From CAYVSP01 sp964453655 (lineage in GTDB: Bacteria > Patescibacteriota > Saccharimonadia > Saccharimonadales > CAYVSP01), in the NCBI GenBank assembly GCA_964453655.1, contig CAYVSP010000011.1, positions 1-26,603 on the forward strand: 26,603 bases of DNA, written 5' to 3'. Below, piece after piece: positions 13,890 to 21,238 of this stretch. Position 1 is the stretch's first letter; every line of letters starts with the position of its first letter. Both the position numbers and the translations under genes were made by a program. The notes under the pieces are model-generated. The model searched no databases. It saw only the letters and a list, made by a program, of their open reading frames with translations, and had not been told where the DNA came from.

Positions 13890-15023
13890 ATGATTTATTT
13901 AGACCACGCTGCCGCTACACCTATTGATTCAAGGGTTTGGACAGCAATGCGGCCGTATTTTAGCGTGCGGTTCTTTAACCCCTCGGCTTTATACTTACCG
14001 GCTCAGGCAGTTGCCAAAGATATCAATCGGGCGCGAGCAGCTGTTGCACAAATTTTGGGAGCTAAACCAGCTGAAATAATTTTTACGGCCGGCGGGACGG
14101 AAGCCAACAACTTGGCTATTGCAGGCATATTGCAGCGTTTTCCAGATGGGGAAGTGGTTTGCTCTAGTATTGAGCATGAATCGATCCTTCGTCCCGCCGC
14201 CATGTACCCTTTTCGAATAACACCAGTCCATAAAGACGGTGTGATTAATCTTGAAGAGCTAGAAAAGAGCATAACTAACAAGACAGTGCTTGTGAGCGTT
14301 ATGTACGCCAATAATGAAATCGGCACCATTCAGCCCATAAAAGATGTCGCCAAGCTGCTGCAACAAATCCGAAAAAAACGTCAACAAAACGGCACTAAAC
14401 TGCCATTATATTTACATACTGATGCCTGTCAGGCAGCTAACTACTTGGACTTGCATGTCAGCCGGCTAGGCGTAGACTTTATGACACTTAACGGGGGCAA
14501 AATATATGGCCCCAAACAATCCGGTGTGCTCTATGTGCGAGCCGGTGTTGCAATAGAGCCGCTGATACGCGGCGGGGGGCAAGAAGGCGGGCTAAGAAGC
14601 GGTACCGAAAACATAGCCGGCATTATTGGTTTTTCGTCTGCTCTAGGATTAGTGCAAGCCAAGCGCCACGAAGAAACCCGGCGACTCCAAAAGCTGCAAG
14701 CAGCCTTCTTCAAAGGCCTAAAAGAAGATGTTCCATCGTCGTCAGTAAACGGCTCAATGAAACATCGTTTACCGAATAACCTTCACCTTACTTTGCCCGG
14801 ACAAGACAATGAGCGATTACTTATAAAGCTCGAGCAGAAAGGAATATTAGCTGCGGCTGGTTCAGCTTGCAGTGCGAGCAATGAGAAGCCATCGCATGTA
14901 TTGGCCGCTATCGGCCTGAGCGAGGCTACCATTCGCTCAAGCTTGCGCCTAACAATGGGACAGGCCACGAGTGTTAGTGACATCATTCGTACTCTCAAAG
15001 CTCTCACTAGAGTGCTTGAGTGA
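13890..15023 (+). CDS. Cysteine desulfurase (NifS/IscS family)
   Basis: The 377-aa PLP enzyme removes sulfur from cysteine as an enzyme-bound persulfide for Fe-S clusters or tRNA thiolation. YLDHAAATP and TAGGTEANNLAI are the N-terminal family motifs. HTDACQAAN supplies the PLP-contacting Asp and Gln. GGKIYGPKQSG holds the Schiff-base Lys204, where the His usually before it is Gly. GSACSAS holds the catalytic Cys327. Length fits (about 380-400). The ATG at 13890 is chosen because the GTG at 13884 adds only two residues before the conserved MIYLDH. The 3' end contains the -35 box of the ATPase operon. A possible user is MnmA at 21.2 kb. Confidence 0.9.
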   Translation: MIYLDHAAATPIDSRVWTAMRPYFSVRFFNPSALYLPAQAVAKDINRARAAVAQILGAKPAEIIFTAGGTEANNLAIAGILQRFPDGEVVCSSIEHESILRPAAMYPFRITPVHKDGVINLEELEKSITNKTVLVSVMYANNEIGTIQPIKDVAKLLQQIRKKRQQNGTKLPLYLHTDACQAANYLDLHVSRLGVDFMTLNGGKIYGPKQSGVLYVRAGVAIEPLIRGGGQEGGLRSGTENIAGIIGFSSALGLVQAKRHEETRRLQKLQAAFFKGLKEDVPSSSVNGSMKHRLPNNLHLTLPGQDNERLLIKLEQKGILAAAGSACSASNEKPSHVLAAIGLSEATIRSSLRLTMGQATSVSDIIRTLKALTRVLE

Positions 15024-15043
15024 GCCGCTCGGTAGGTTATACT
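15016..15043 (+). promoter_or_regulatory. Promoter of the F1-like ATPase operon
   Basis: TTGAGT (15016-15021), 16-nt spacer, TATACT (15038-15043), with ATG at 15056. Predicted initiation leaves only about 5 nt of leader. The upstream in-frame GTG at 15020 lies inside the promoter and is therefore an unlikely start. Confidence 0.55.
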
Positions 15044-15055
15044 AGAATCAGCATC

Positions 15056-15898
15056 ATGCTTAACATAAAAACTAGATTTCATTTATCATGGCGTCGCTGT
15101 TTAGCAATCTTGGCCTTAGGACTACTTATAACTATCAGTATTGTCCTACATGTGCCAGCCCAAGCAGTTGTTCGTAGCTATAAGGCTGATAGTAACTTAG
15201 ACGAAGGTACGATAGTGGCTGTTTCTGCCAACGATGCTAGCAAGGTTGAGCCAGTCACTAGCAAAACTGTCGATCGAATGCGCGGAGTTGTGGTTAATCC
15301 AAGCCAAGCAACAGTTACGCTTTCGGCGCCAAATCAAAACACTTTTGTGGCTACAACCGGCCGGTTTAGCGTATTGGTGAGTAATCAAAACGGTCCAGTC
15401 AAGGCGGGTGACTTTGTTAGTATCTCGGCGATGGATGGAGTAGGTATGCTCGCCCAGCGTACCCAACCACTGGTAATTGCTAAAGCGGTTAGTGGTTTTG
15501 ATGGTAAAAGCGGTGTATTGCACGCTGACACAGCGCACACTGAACAGGGCGACAAAGCTGTTTCTATTGGAAGAATTGAGGGCGACATAGGGATTATTCG
15601 AAACCCGTTAGCTATCACTAAAACTAATCTGCCGCCATTTTTACAAAGTGCTAGTACGGCCATTGCCGGTAAATCGGTGAGTGCGGCCAGGGTTTATTTG
15701 GCTATGGCACTTCTTTTAATCAGCGGCATTATTGGCGGAAGCTTACTTTACGGCGGCGCCAAAAGTAGTATTACAGCGATTGGACGGAATCCGTTATCAA
15801 AACGTTCTATTTTAATCGGACTATTGAAAGTAGCCCTGATCAGTTTTGGTATTTTCATCGGTGGGCTATTTGGGGTATATTTACTACTGAAGTTATAA
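15056..15898 (+). CDS. Secreted beta-domain fused to a c-subunit-like membrane hairpin
   Basis: The 280-aa protein starts with a signal peptide (basic WRR, hydrophobic 15-31, AxA site after PAQA, cleavage near 37). Residues 38-205 form a Ser/Thr/Val/Gly-rich beta domain outside the cell. Residues 213-233 and 252-278 are two membrane helices joined by a short loop with GRNP (243-246). That hairpin resembles F-type subunit c: a glycine-rich first helix, an RNP loop like R-Q/N-P, and GLL-VALISFG in place of GLVDAIPMI. Lys258 stands where the ion-carrying Asp/Glu should be. Topology fits subunit c: loop inside, both ends outside. It heads the ATPase operon. It is likely the membrane part of the machine but cannot carry protons in the usual way. 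Confidence 0.6.
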   Translation: MLNIKTRFHLSWRRCLAILALGLLITISIVLHVPAQAVVRSYKADSNLDEGTIVAVSANDASKVEPVTSKTVDRMRGVVVNPSQATVTLSAPNQNTFVATTGRFSVLVSNQNGPVKAGDFVSISAMDGVGMLAQRTQPLVIAKAVSGFDGKSGVLHADTAHTEQGDKAVSIGRIEGDIGIIRNPLAITKTNLPPFLQSASTAIAGKSVSAARVYLAMALLLISGIIGGSLLYGGAKSSITAIGRNPLSKRSILIGLLKVALISFGIFIGGLFGVYLLLKL

Positions 15899-15925
15899 GC
15901 ATATGCACGAAAAGGTGGGCTAGCG

Positions 15926-16543
15926 ATGGACACATGGACTCTGTTTGCAGTACTAGGACTGCTAGTTGCCGCTACAAGCGCCTTTATTTGGGTTGCTCTG
16001 AATCTTACCCCTATCCGTAAGGTTAAGGATAAACACGAAACTTATAGCGCCGCTGCCTCTCGCGATGTGGAGCACATCTTTAATGATGAATTTCGAGAAG
16101 AGCTTAGAAATCGTGGCCGACTGTACTTTGAAAAAATTATAGGCGAAAACGCTATGTTCTTGCAGCAGGATTTGCGATTAACGACTTCACAACTAAATGA
16201 ATACATGAAGGCTGAAATTACTCGTACTCTACAGGAAGAGTTTGCCAAGTACGAGAAGTCTATCGCTGACGCCAAGCAATTAGCCGTCGAATCAATTGAG
16301 AAAACGCAGAAGGCAATCGAGCAACAACGTCAAATCCTCCAAGATCAACTACAAAAAGAAGTTGCCGAAGAAAAAACTCACTTGATTGAGCGGTTCGAAC
16401 AAAACATGGCTGAAATAGTAAACCATTATGTGCTGGCAGCGGTAGGGAATCAGATTGATTTGAGCGACCAGTTAGACTATATCCTAAGCGAACTTCAGGA
16501 AAATAAGCAGGCCATAATAGAGGACGTTAAGCGTGGTGCATGA
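15926..16543 (+). CDS. b-subunit-like peripheral stalk protein
   Basis: The 205-aa protein has one N-terminal membrane helix (about 4-26) followed by a long charged, Gln/Glu/Lys-rich helix (about 45-165) predicted as coiled coil. This is the plan of F-type subunit b, the stator that links the membrane to F1. The C-terminal 40 residues (HYVLAAVGNQIDLSDQ onward) are less repetitive and may bind the delta-like subunit. It is 27 nt downstream of the c-like gene and overlaps the delta-like gene. Length is a bit above the usual 150-170. Primary sequence similarity to b is weak, as is normal for the family. Confidence 0.65.
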   Translation: MDTWTLFAVLGLLVAATSAFIWVALNLTPIRKVKDKHETYSAAASRDVEHIFNDEFREELRNRGRLYFEKIIGENAMFLQQDLRLTTSQLNEYMKAEITRTLQEEFAKYEKSIADAKQLAVESIEKTQKAIEQQRQILQDQLQKEVAEEKTHLIERFEQNMAEIVNHYVLAAVGNQIDLSDQLDYILSELQENKQAIIEDVKRGA

Positions 16544-17015
16544 TGTAAAACTGCCCGCTTCAATTGTGACCCGTACGGATGTCGGCAGACTTATTCGCGA
16601 AGTACAGGCCATAGAAGGTGTAGTAAAACAAGGTAAAATGCGCGGCAACAGTGGAGAGAAGCCGTTTGCTACTTCTCGCCTACTTGATGAAATTAGCAGC
16701 GAAAACAAGTTAAATCTACTGCATGATGAAGACCGCCAAATCCTGCAAGACTTTTTAGAGCAATTGCGCAAGGCCGCTCCGCTGCTGCACTTTAGTTTTA
16801 GTACTGATCCTTCGCCTCGTTTTATTACTTCCCTGCTTACATGGCTTAGGCGTGAGATAGATCCTAACTTGCTTCTACAAATTGGTTTAGAGCCGACGCT
16901 TGGCGTCGGCTGTATTTTGCGCACCACCAACCGCAGTTTTGATTTCAGCTTGCGGCATCATTTTATAGATCAGCATAATTTGCTGGTTGAAAAAATAAAA
17001 GAAGGCGCCACGTGA
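16533..17015 (+). CDS. F1 delta-like subunit
   Basis: The 160-aa protein occupies the delta position (between b and alpha). Its C-terminal part carries the family ending: a hydrophobic strand LLLQIGLEPTLGVGCILRT followed by FDFSLRHHF, like the delta pattern of a G-rich turn and then D-x-S-L-R. The N-terminal part is helical, as in delta, which caps the alpha N-termini and binds subunit b. It is shorter than the usual 175-180. The GTG start overlaps the end of the b-like gene by 11 nt and its stop overlaps the alpha start. Role: stator connection of the F1-like ATPase. Confidence 0.7.
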   Translation: MVHDVKLPASIVTRTDVGRLIREVQAIEGVVKQGKMRGNSGEKPFATSRLLDEISSENKLNLLHDEDRQILQDFLEQLRKAAPLLHFSFSTDPSPRFITSLLTWLRREIDPNLLLQIGLEPTLGVGCILRTTNRSFDFSLRHHFIDQHNLLVEKIKEGAT

Positions 17016-18442
17016 GCACCGATAATCAACATTTTAATCGTTTGGTCGAGGCTGGCCATCCAGTCGGTGAAGTAATCGCTGTTGATCGCTTTATGGTAAA
17101 AGTTAAGGGACTGCAGCCGGTTAGTTTACACGCTCTTATTATGTTTGATGACGGCAGCAAGGGGTTTGTCCATCAGATTTATGATAGCTACGTTGTGATA
17201 TTGCATCTGGGGACGAGCAATCTAGCCGAAGGTATGGTTGTGGTGGTGCAATATCAGGAATTAGTCTGCAAGGTTGGGAAAGATCTGGTTGGCCGCGTGA
17301 TATCTGTGACAGGCGAACCACTTGATGGTAAAGGTCCGATTGCCGCCGATGCATCATGGCCAGTCTTCAACGTGGCGCCGCCTTTGTACGAACGGCAACT
17401 GCTTGAGAAGCAAGTTGAGAGCGGGATCACTGTTATTGATTCATTGTTTCCGATTGTCCGTGGTCAGCGTCTGGCCCTTTTGGGTGATAGCAAGGCTGGG
17501 AAGACTACACTAACGACGCAACTTACCTTAAATCAGAAGAATACCGATCAAATCGTTGTCTATGTCTTAATTGCTAAACGACGCACCGATGTCGATATGC
17601 TACTGACTCGCCTACAGTCAACAGGCGCAATGGAAACGGCTGTAGTGGTTGTATCGACCATGTTTGAATCACTCATAATTAGCTATCTGGCACCATACGT
17701 AGGCTGCGCCATAGCTGAATATCTTTGGCAAGTTGCCAATCAAGATACCATAATTGTCTATGACGACATGACGAGTCATGCCCAAGTGTATAGGGAGGTG
17801 TCATTACTAGCCGGTGTTAGCCCTGGCCGTGATTCCTATCCAGGCGATATGTTCTATGCTCACTCTTCTTTATTAGAGCGGGCTGGCCGACTGAAAAAGA
17901 ATGGCAAAAGCCTTACCAATATACCTATTGTGTTGACAGCGGGCGGTGACATAACAGCTTACTTACCTACCAACATTATGTCTATAACCGATGGACAGTG
18001 GATTCTTGATCTGGATATATTTCGAAGCGGTGTACGGCCGGCGCTTAATATCGGAAAAAGTGTCACCCGTGTGGGTAGCATCGGCCATAACAAACGTCAA
18101 AAGCAGCTAGCCAGCCAAACCCTTAAAGTTTTAGCCGATTATCGACAAGCTGAAGAGTTCTCACACTTTGGCTCAGAACTTGCCACAGAATCAAAGCGAG
18201 CTCTAGTAACGGGCAAGCGACTTCTAGAACTACTTACTCAAAGTCCCGAAGATATTTATACATTACTTGCTCAGCAACTGATGCTTGATATTGTACTCAG
18301 CAGTGAAGATGCTAGCTTATTGGATCTGCGTTTGCTCAAAGCGCAAGCCAATGAGTTTGCCGGTAAAATCACCAAAGAAGAAGAATACGAAAAAGTGCGT
18401 GAGATGCTTAGGACTAAGAGCATAGTGGAGCTTAAGAAATGA
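17012..18442 (+). CDS. F1-like ATPase alpha subunit
   Basis: The 476-aa non-catalytic nucleotide-binding subunit shows an N-terminal beta-barrel, then a P-loop GDSKAGKT (158-165; usual alpha GDRQTGKT), YDDMTSHAQVYREVSLL, and SPGRDSYPGDMFYAHSSLLER. SITDGQ and SGVRPALNIGKSVTRVG follow, the latter with the Arg finger that reaches the beta active site. All key alpha marks are present, so F1 catalysis can work. It is about 30 residues shorter than typical alpha, partly at the N-terminus where delta binds. Overlaps both neighbours by 4 nt. It belongs to this operon rather than a canonical atp operon because subunits a and c are missing here. Confidence 0.88.
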   Translation: MSTDNQHFNRLVEAGHPVGEVIAVDRFMVKVKGLQPVSLHALIMFDDGSKGFVHQIYDSYVVILHLGTSNLAEGMVVVVQYQELVCKVGKDLVGRVISVTGEPLDGKGPIAADASWPVFNVAPPLYERQLLEKQVESGITVIDSLFPIVRGQRLALLGDSKAGKTTLTTQLTLNQKNTDQIVVYVLIAKRRTDVDMLLTRLQSTGAMETAVVVVSTMFESLIISYLAPYVGCAIAEYLWQVANQDTIIVYDDMTSHAQVYREVSLLAGVSPGRDSYPGDMFYAHSSLLERAGRLKKNGKSLTNIPIVLTAGGDITAYLPTNIMSITDGQWILDLDIFRSGVRPALNIGKSVTRVGSIGHNKRQKQLASQTLKVLADYRQAEEFSHFGSELATESKRALVTGKRLLELLTQSPEDIYTLLAQQLMLDIVLSSEDASLLDLRLLKAQANEFAGKITKEEEYEKVREMLRTKSIVELKK

Positions 18443-19293
18443 AGAATCCCAAAGAAATAGAACGTGAACAACACTCCATGAAAACGCTCAGTGATTTGAC
18501 GGGAGTGTTCGAAGGTTTGGCTAGCATGCGCATTGCTCAAATAAAAAACCAAGTTCTAAGTGCTACCGAATTCTTTGATGAGCTTTGGCATATCTATTCG
18601 CAGCTGAGAGTTGGTACTCAGTTTGGCTTTGGGCGCAGCCAAACTGGCGAGAACATAATAAAGAAAGAACTTATTATACTAATGACGGCCGAAGGTGGCT
18701 TAAGTGGTGACATTGACCAAAAACTTGTTAATTGGATGCTGACGCAGTACAACCAACATGATCAAGACATTATCGTTATTGGTCATCATGGCGCCATGCA
18801 GTTAGCCCAGGCAAACGTGGCATTTAAAAAGTATTTCAAGCTACCTATCAAAGACCGTGATATCAATGTAGCGCCACTTATCAAGGAACTCCAACATTAT
18901 CAAAGCACCACTGTCTACTACCAACAGTACGTGTCGCTCATGGTACAAGACGTCAAGCGTATTGAAGTAGGCAAGGCTATCGCACAGCAAGGCGAGACAG
19001 CCGGTAGCAGCCAAGAAGTTATAAATGAGAAGACATATATTTTCGAACCAAGCACCTTTTCAGTAGTAAGCCATCTAGAGCGGTCCATGATGCAAATAGC
19101 ACTCGGCCAGCTTATCTTGGAGTCTAAACTAGCTCAATATGCTTCACGTTTTCGGGCAATGTCGGCAGCGTACGAGCATGCGCAGGACTTAGCTGACAAT
19201 CTAGGTATCCAGCTTAATCGCGCTAAGCGGGCGGTTAAGGATGATCGACTTAGGGAGATCACGGCTGGCTTTAGAAGGATTAGAGCATTATGA
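18439..19293 (+). CDS. F1-like ATPase gamma subunit
   Basis: The 284-aa rotor shaft has the family plan. An N-terminal helix includes ASMRIAQI, a middle Rossmann-like domain (KELIILMTAEGGLSGD resembles the gamma GLCGG region), and a C-terminal helix RFRAMSAAYEHAQDLADNLG is followed by RAKRAVKDDRLREIT. These two end helices form the coiled coil inside alpha3beta3. Length is normal (about 280-290). Start and stop overlap alpha and beta as ATGA. The conserved shaft implies rotation is kept, although the canonical ion-driven ring is not. Confidence 0.85.
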   Translation: MKNPKEIEREQHSMKTLSDLTGVFEGLASMRIAQIKNQVLSATEFFDELWHIYSQLRVGTQFGFGRSQTGENIIKKELIILMTAEGGLSGDIDQKLVNWMLTQYNQHDQDIIVIGHHGAMQLAQANVAFKKYFKLPIKDRDINVAPLIKELQHYQSTTVYYQQYVSLMVQDVKRIEVGKAIAQQGETAGSSQEVINEKTYIFEPSTFSVVSHLERSMMQIALGQLILESKLAQYASRFRAMSAAYEHAQDLADNLGIQLNRAKRAVKDDRLREITAGFRRIRAL

Positions 19294-20597
19294 AGCCGGG
19301 CTACATCACCGCCATCAAAGACCTCGTAGTCTATGTGCAGTTTGATGAAGACATGCCGAGGGCCGGCGAACTCTTAAATATTGACAATGGTTTTGATACA
19401 AAACTTCTAATTGAACATCTTGAGCCTAATGGTATGGCGGTTTGCCTAAACATTAGGACTGACCGACGCATACAACACGGTATGGTCGTCAAGCCTACGG
19501 GTAAGGGGATAGAAGTACCAACGGGCGATATAACGATTGGCCGTATCTTCAATGCTTTGGGTGAACCAATCGATGACCAACCGCTTCTTGAAGGGGATAA
19601 CATAAAATACAAAAGCATCCAATCTGTTCCTTCGCGAGATAGTAACTTTGCGATTGGCAAGCCTGAAATACTAGATACCGGTATAAAGGTTATAGACTTT
19701 TTTACTCCTTTCGTGAAAGGACGCAAAATCGGCATTATTGGCGGTGCTGGAGTGGGCAAAACAGTGTTGACGATGGAGCTTATTAATAATGTTGCTATCA
19801 AAAAACTTGGCTTAGGTTTCTTTGCTGGTATTGGCGAACGTATTCGTGAAGGCCATGAACTCTATGAAACCCTTAAGGAAAATGACCTCCTCAAAAATAC
19901 CGTGATGTTTTTTGGCCAGATGAACGAGAATCCTGTTCAGCGGGCACTTATCGGTCTTTCGGCAACATCTCTGGCTGAATATTTTCGGGACGAACAACAT
20001 AAAGACATCCTTTTCTTTGCAGATAATATGTATCGCTATGTTCAAGCCCGCAATGAATTGGCTAGCTTATTAGATCGTGTACCTAACGAAGGCGGCTATC
20101 AGCCGACTATTTTCTCTGATATTAAGGTCTTGCAAGATCGGCTTAGTTCTAATAAGAATGGATCAATTACATCAGTCCAAACAATTTATTTGCCGGCCGA
20201 TGATTTGAGCGACCCAGCCGTTCAGATGATTCAGCACGAGTTGGACTCGGTGATTGTACTTTCTAGGTCGGTTGCTGAGCAAGGTATACGGCCGGCAGTA
20301 GATTTGAACCGAACTAGCTCATCTTTGCTTACTCCTGAAATTGTTGGCGAGAGACATTATGTGCTAAGCGTCCAAGTCCAGGCTTTGTTGCAAAAATATG
20401 AATCGCTCAGGAACATAATTGCTATTATAGGGGAGAATGAACTGAGTGCTGCTGATCGGGCAGATTACGCCAAAGCAAAAAAATTGATCCAAAATTTCAA
20501 TCAGAATATACATGTAATGGAGAAATTTACTGGACTTAAAGGTGAGTATTATACCCGTGAGGAAACGCTTAAAACGGTCGAGGAAATTATTGTTTAA
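19290..20597 (+). CDS. F1-like ATPase catalytic beta subunit
   Basis: The 435-aa catalytic subunit has P-loop GGAGVGKT (151-158), GERIREG with the catalytic Glu and Arg, the Walker B strand ILFFADNMYRYVQA with its Asp, and a C-terminal helical domain. The DELSEED lever that pushes gamma reads NELSAAD, losing several acidic charges. It is about 30 residues shorter than typical beta. The active site looks complete, so ATP hydrolysis (or synthesis) chemistry is expected. Its changed lever, together with the missing a subunit, supports a specialised, probably hydrolytic machine. Confidence 0.88.
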   Translation: MKPGYITAIKDLVVYVQFDEDMPRAGELLNIDNGFDTKLLIEHLEPNGMAVCLNIRTDRRIQHGMVVKPTGKGIEVPTGDITIGRIFNALGEPIDDQPLLEGDNIKYKSIQSVPSRDSNFAIGKPEILDTGIKVIDFFTPFVKGRKIGIIGGAGVGKTVLTMELINNVAIKKLGLGFFAGIGERIREGHELYETLKENDLLKNTVMFFGQMNENPVQRALIGLSATSLAEYFRDEQHKDILFFADNMYRYVQARNELASLLDRVPNEGGYQPTIFSDIKVLQDRLSSNKNGSITSVQTIYLPADDLSDPAVQMIQHELDSVIVLSRSVAEQGIRPAVDLNRTSSSLLTPEIVGERHYVLSVQVQALLQKYESLRNIIAIIGENELSAADRADYAKAKKLIQNFNQNIHVMEKFTGLKGEYYTREETLKTVEEIIV

Positions 20598-20599
20598 TT

Positions 20600-20881
20600 A
20601 TGGCTGAAGCGAAAGCACCAGTACCAATTAAGACAACACCCATAATGCACGCCAAAGTGTACTCACCTTTCAAGACGTATTTTGATGATGATGCATATAG
20701 CGTAACGGCCGAGAATAAGACGGGCCCGTTTGATATTCTACCTAGACATCATAACTTCATGACCTTGCTCGGTGCCTGCGATATAACGATTCGTAGCCCG
20801 CGCGGTGAAAAAAAAATTCGTATCTCTCAAGGTATTATGCATGTTAAAAAAGATAGAGTCATTGTTTTTCTAGACGTGTAA
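20600..20881 (+). CDS. F1-like ATPase epsilon subunit, beta-domain only
   Basis: The 93-aa protein is the N-terminal beta-sandwich of epsilon, with AKVYSPFKTYF, a GPFDILPRHHNFM segment like the family GxFGxLPGHAP, and a strand ending GIMHVKKDRVIVFLDV. The C-terminal two-helix domain that normally inhibits hydrolysis (total about 130-140 aa) is missing. It would couple gamma to the membrane ring without inhibiting ATP use. It is the last gene of the operon, 2 nt after beta. Confidence 0.8.
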   Translation: MAEAKAPVPIKTTPIMHAKVYSPFKTYFDDDAYSVTAENKTGPFDILPRHHNFMTLLGACDITIRSPRGEKKIRISQGIMHVKKDRVIVFLDV

Positions 20882-20899
20882 ACCTTACGTGTAGACCTT
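20874..20899. repeat. 13-bp tandem repeat at the operon end
   Basis: ACGTGTAAACCTT (20874-20886) is followed at once by ACGTGTAGACCTT (20887-20899), one mismatch. It covers the epsilon stop codon. No clear terminator hairpin is seen here. Confidence 0.5.
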
Positions 20900-20914
20900 A
20901 CTTTATGAGATCAA

Positions 20915-21166
20915 TTAAGGGTTGGAAATGCAATACTCAGGGTGTATGGCGCCTGAGTGTGATTGAAGACAGCCGTTCTGGTCGTAATATAAATCACCAT
21001 TACCCGGCAGAGTATGCGCTGGATTACCCGGTGGATTAGTAATGGGGTTAGTCCCAGAACTGGAACCATGCCGATTGTCCACCAAGACAACAATTAAAAC
21101 GGCAAACAACAGCAGTAGTAACACAGCGACTAGGGCAACAGTCCTAGCATTCTTTAAATTCTTCAT
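20915..21166 (-). CDS. Small membrane-anchored extracellular protein, unknown
   Basis: Read from the ATG at 21166 the product is 83 aa. It has a basic start (MKNLKNAR), one membrane helix (about 9-29, very Leu/Val-rich), then a Gly/Pro/Asn-rich external tail with two cysteines (NGCLQSHS and PEYCIS) that could form a disulfide. I prefer this start to the ATG at 21178 because the latter overlaps the -10 box TATAAT. It is not recognised. Gene order (divergent from mnmA, convergent with the ATPase operon) gives no clear functional link. Confidence 0.6.
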   Translation of the reverse strand: MKNLKNARTVALVAVLLLLLFAVLIVVLVDNRHGSSSGTNPITNPPGNPAHTLPGNGDLYYDQNGCLQSHSGAIHPEYCISNP

Positions 21167-21176
21167 CGCTATGTTC

Positions 21177-21182
21177 ATTATA
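21177..21182 (-). promoter_or_regulatory. -10 box of the small membrane protein gene
   Basis: TATAAT on the minus strand, 10 nt before the ATG at 21166, so a leaderless or near-leaderless message. No clear -35 box at a proper distance. Confidence 0.45.
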
Positions 21183-21223
21183 AGTTATCAGACAACACAT
21201 TAATTTATCTGTTATACATCTGT

Positions 21224-21229
21224 TAGAAT
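21224..21229 (+). promoter_or_regulatory. -10 box of mnmA
   Basis: TAGAAT, 9 nt before the ATG at 21239, again without room for a Shine-Dalgarno leader. Confidence 0.4.
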
Positions 21230-21238
21230 AAATGGACT

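Noticed and set aside
15020..15055. GTG start at 15020 for the c-like protein
   Set aside because: It lies at the -35 box and upstream of the -10 box; starting at 15056 gives a normal signal peptide.
15056..20881. Plain housekeeping ATP synthase operon
   Set aside because: The missing subunit a, non-acidic c-like helix, signal peptide and extracellular domain on that protein, and truncated epsilon do not fit an ion-driven ATP synthase.
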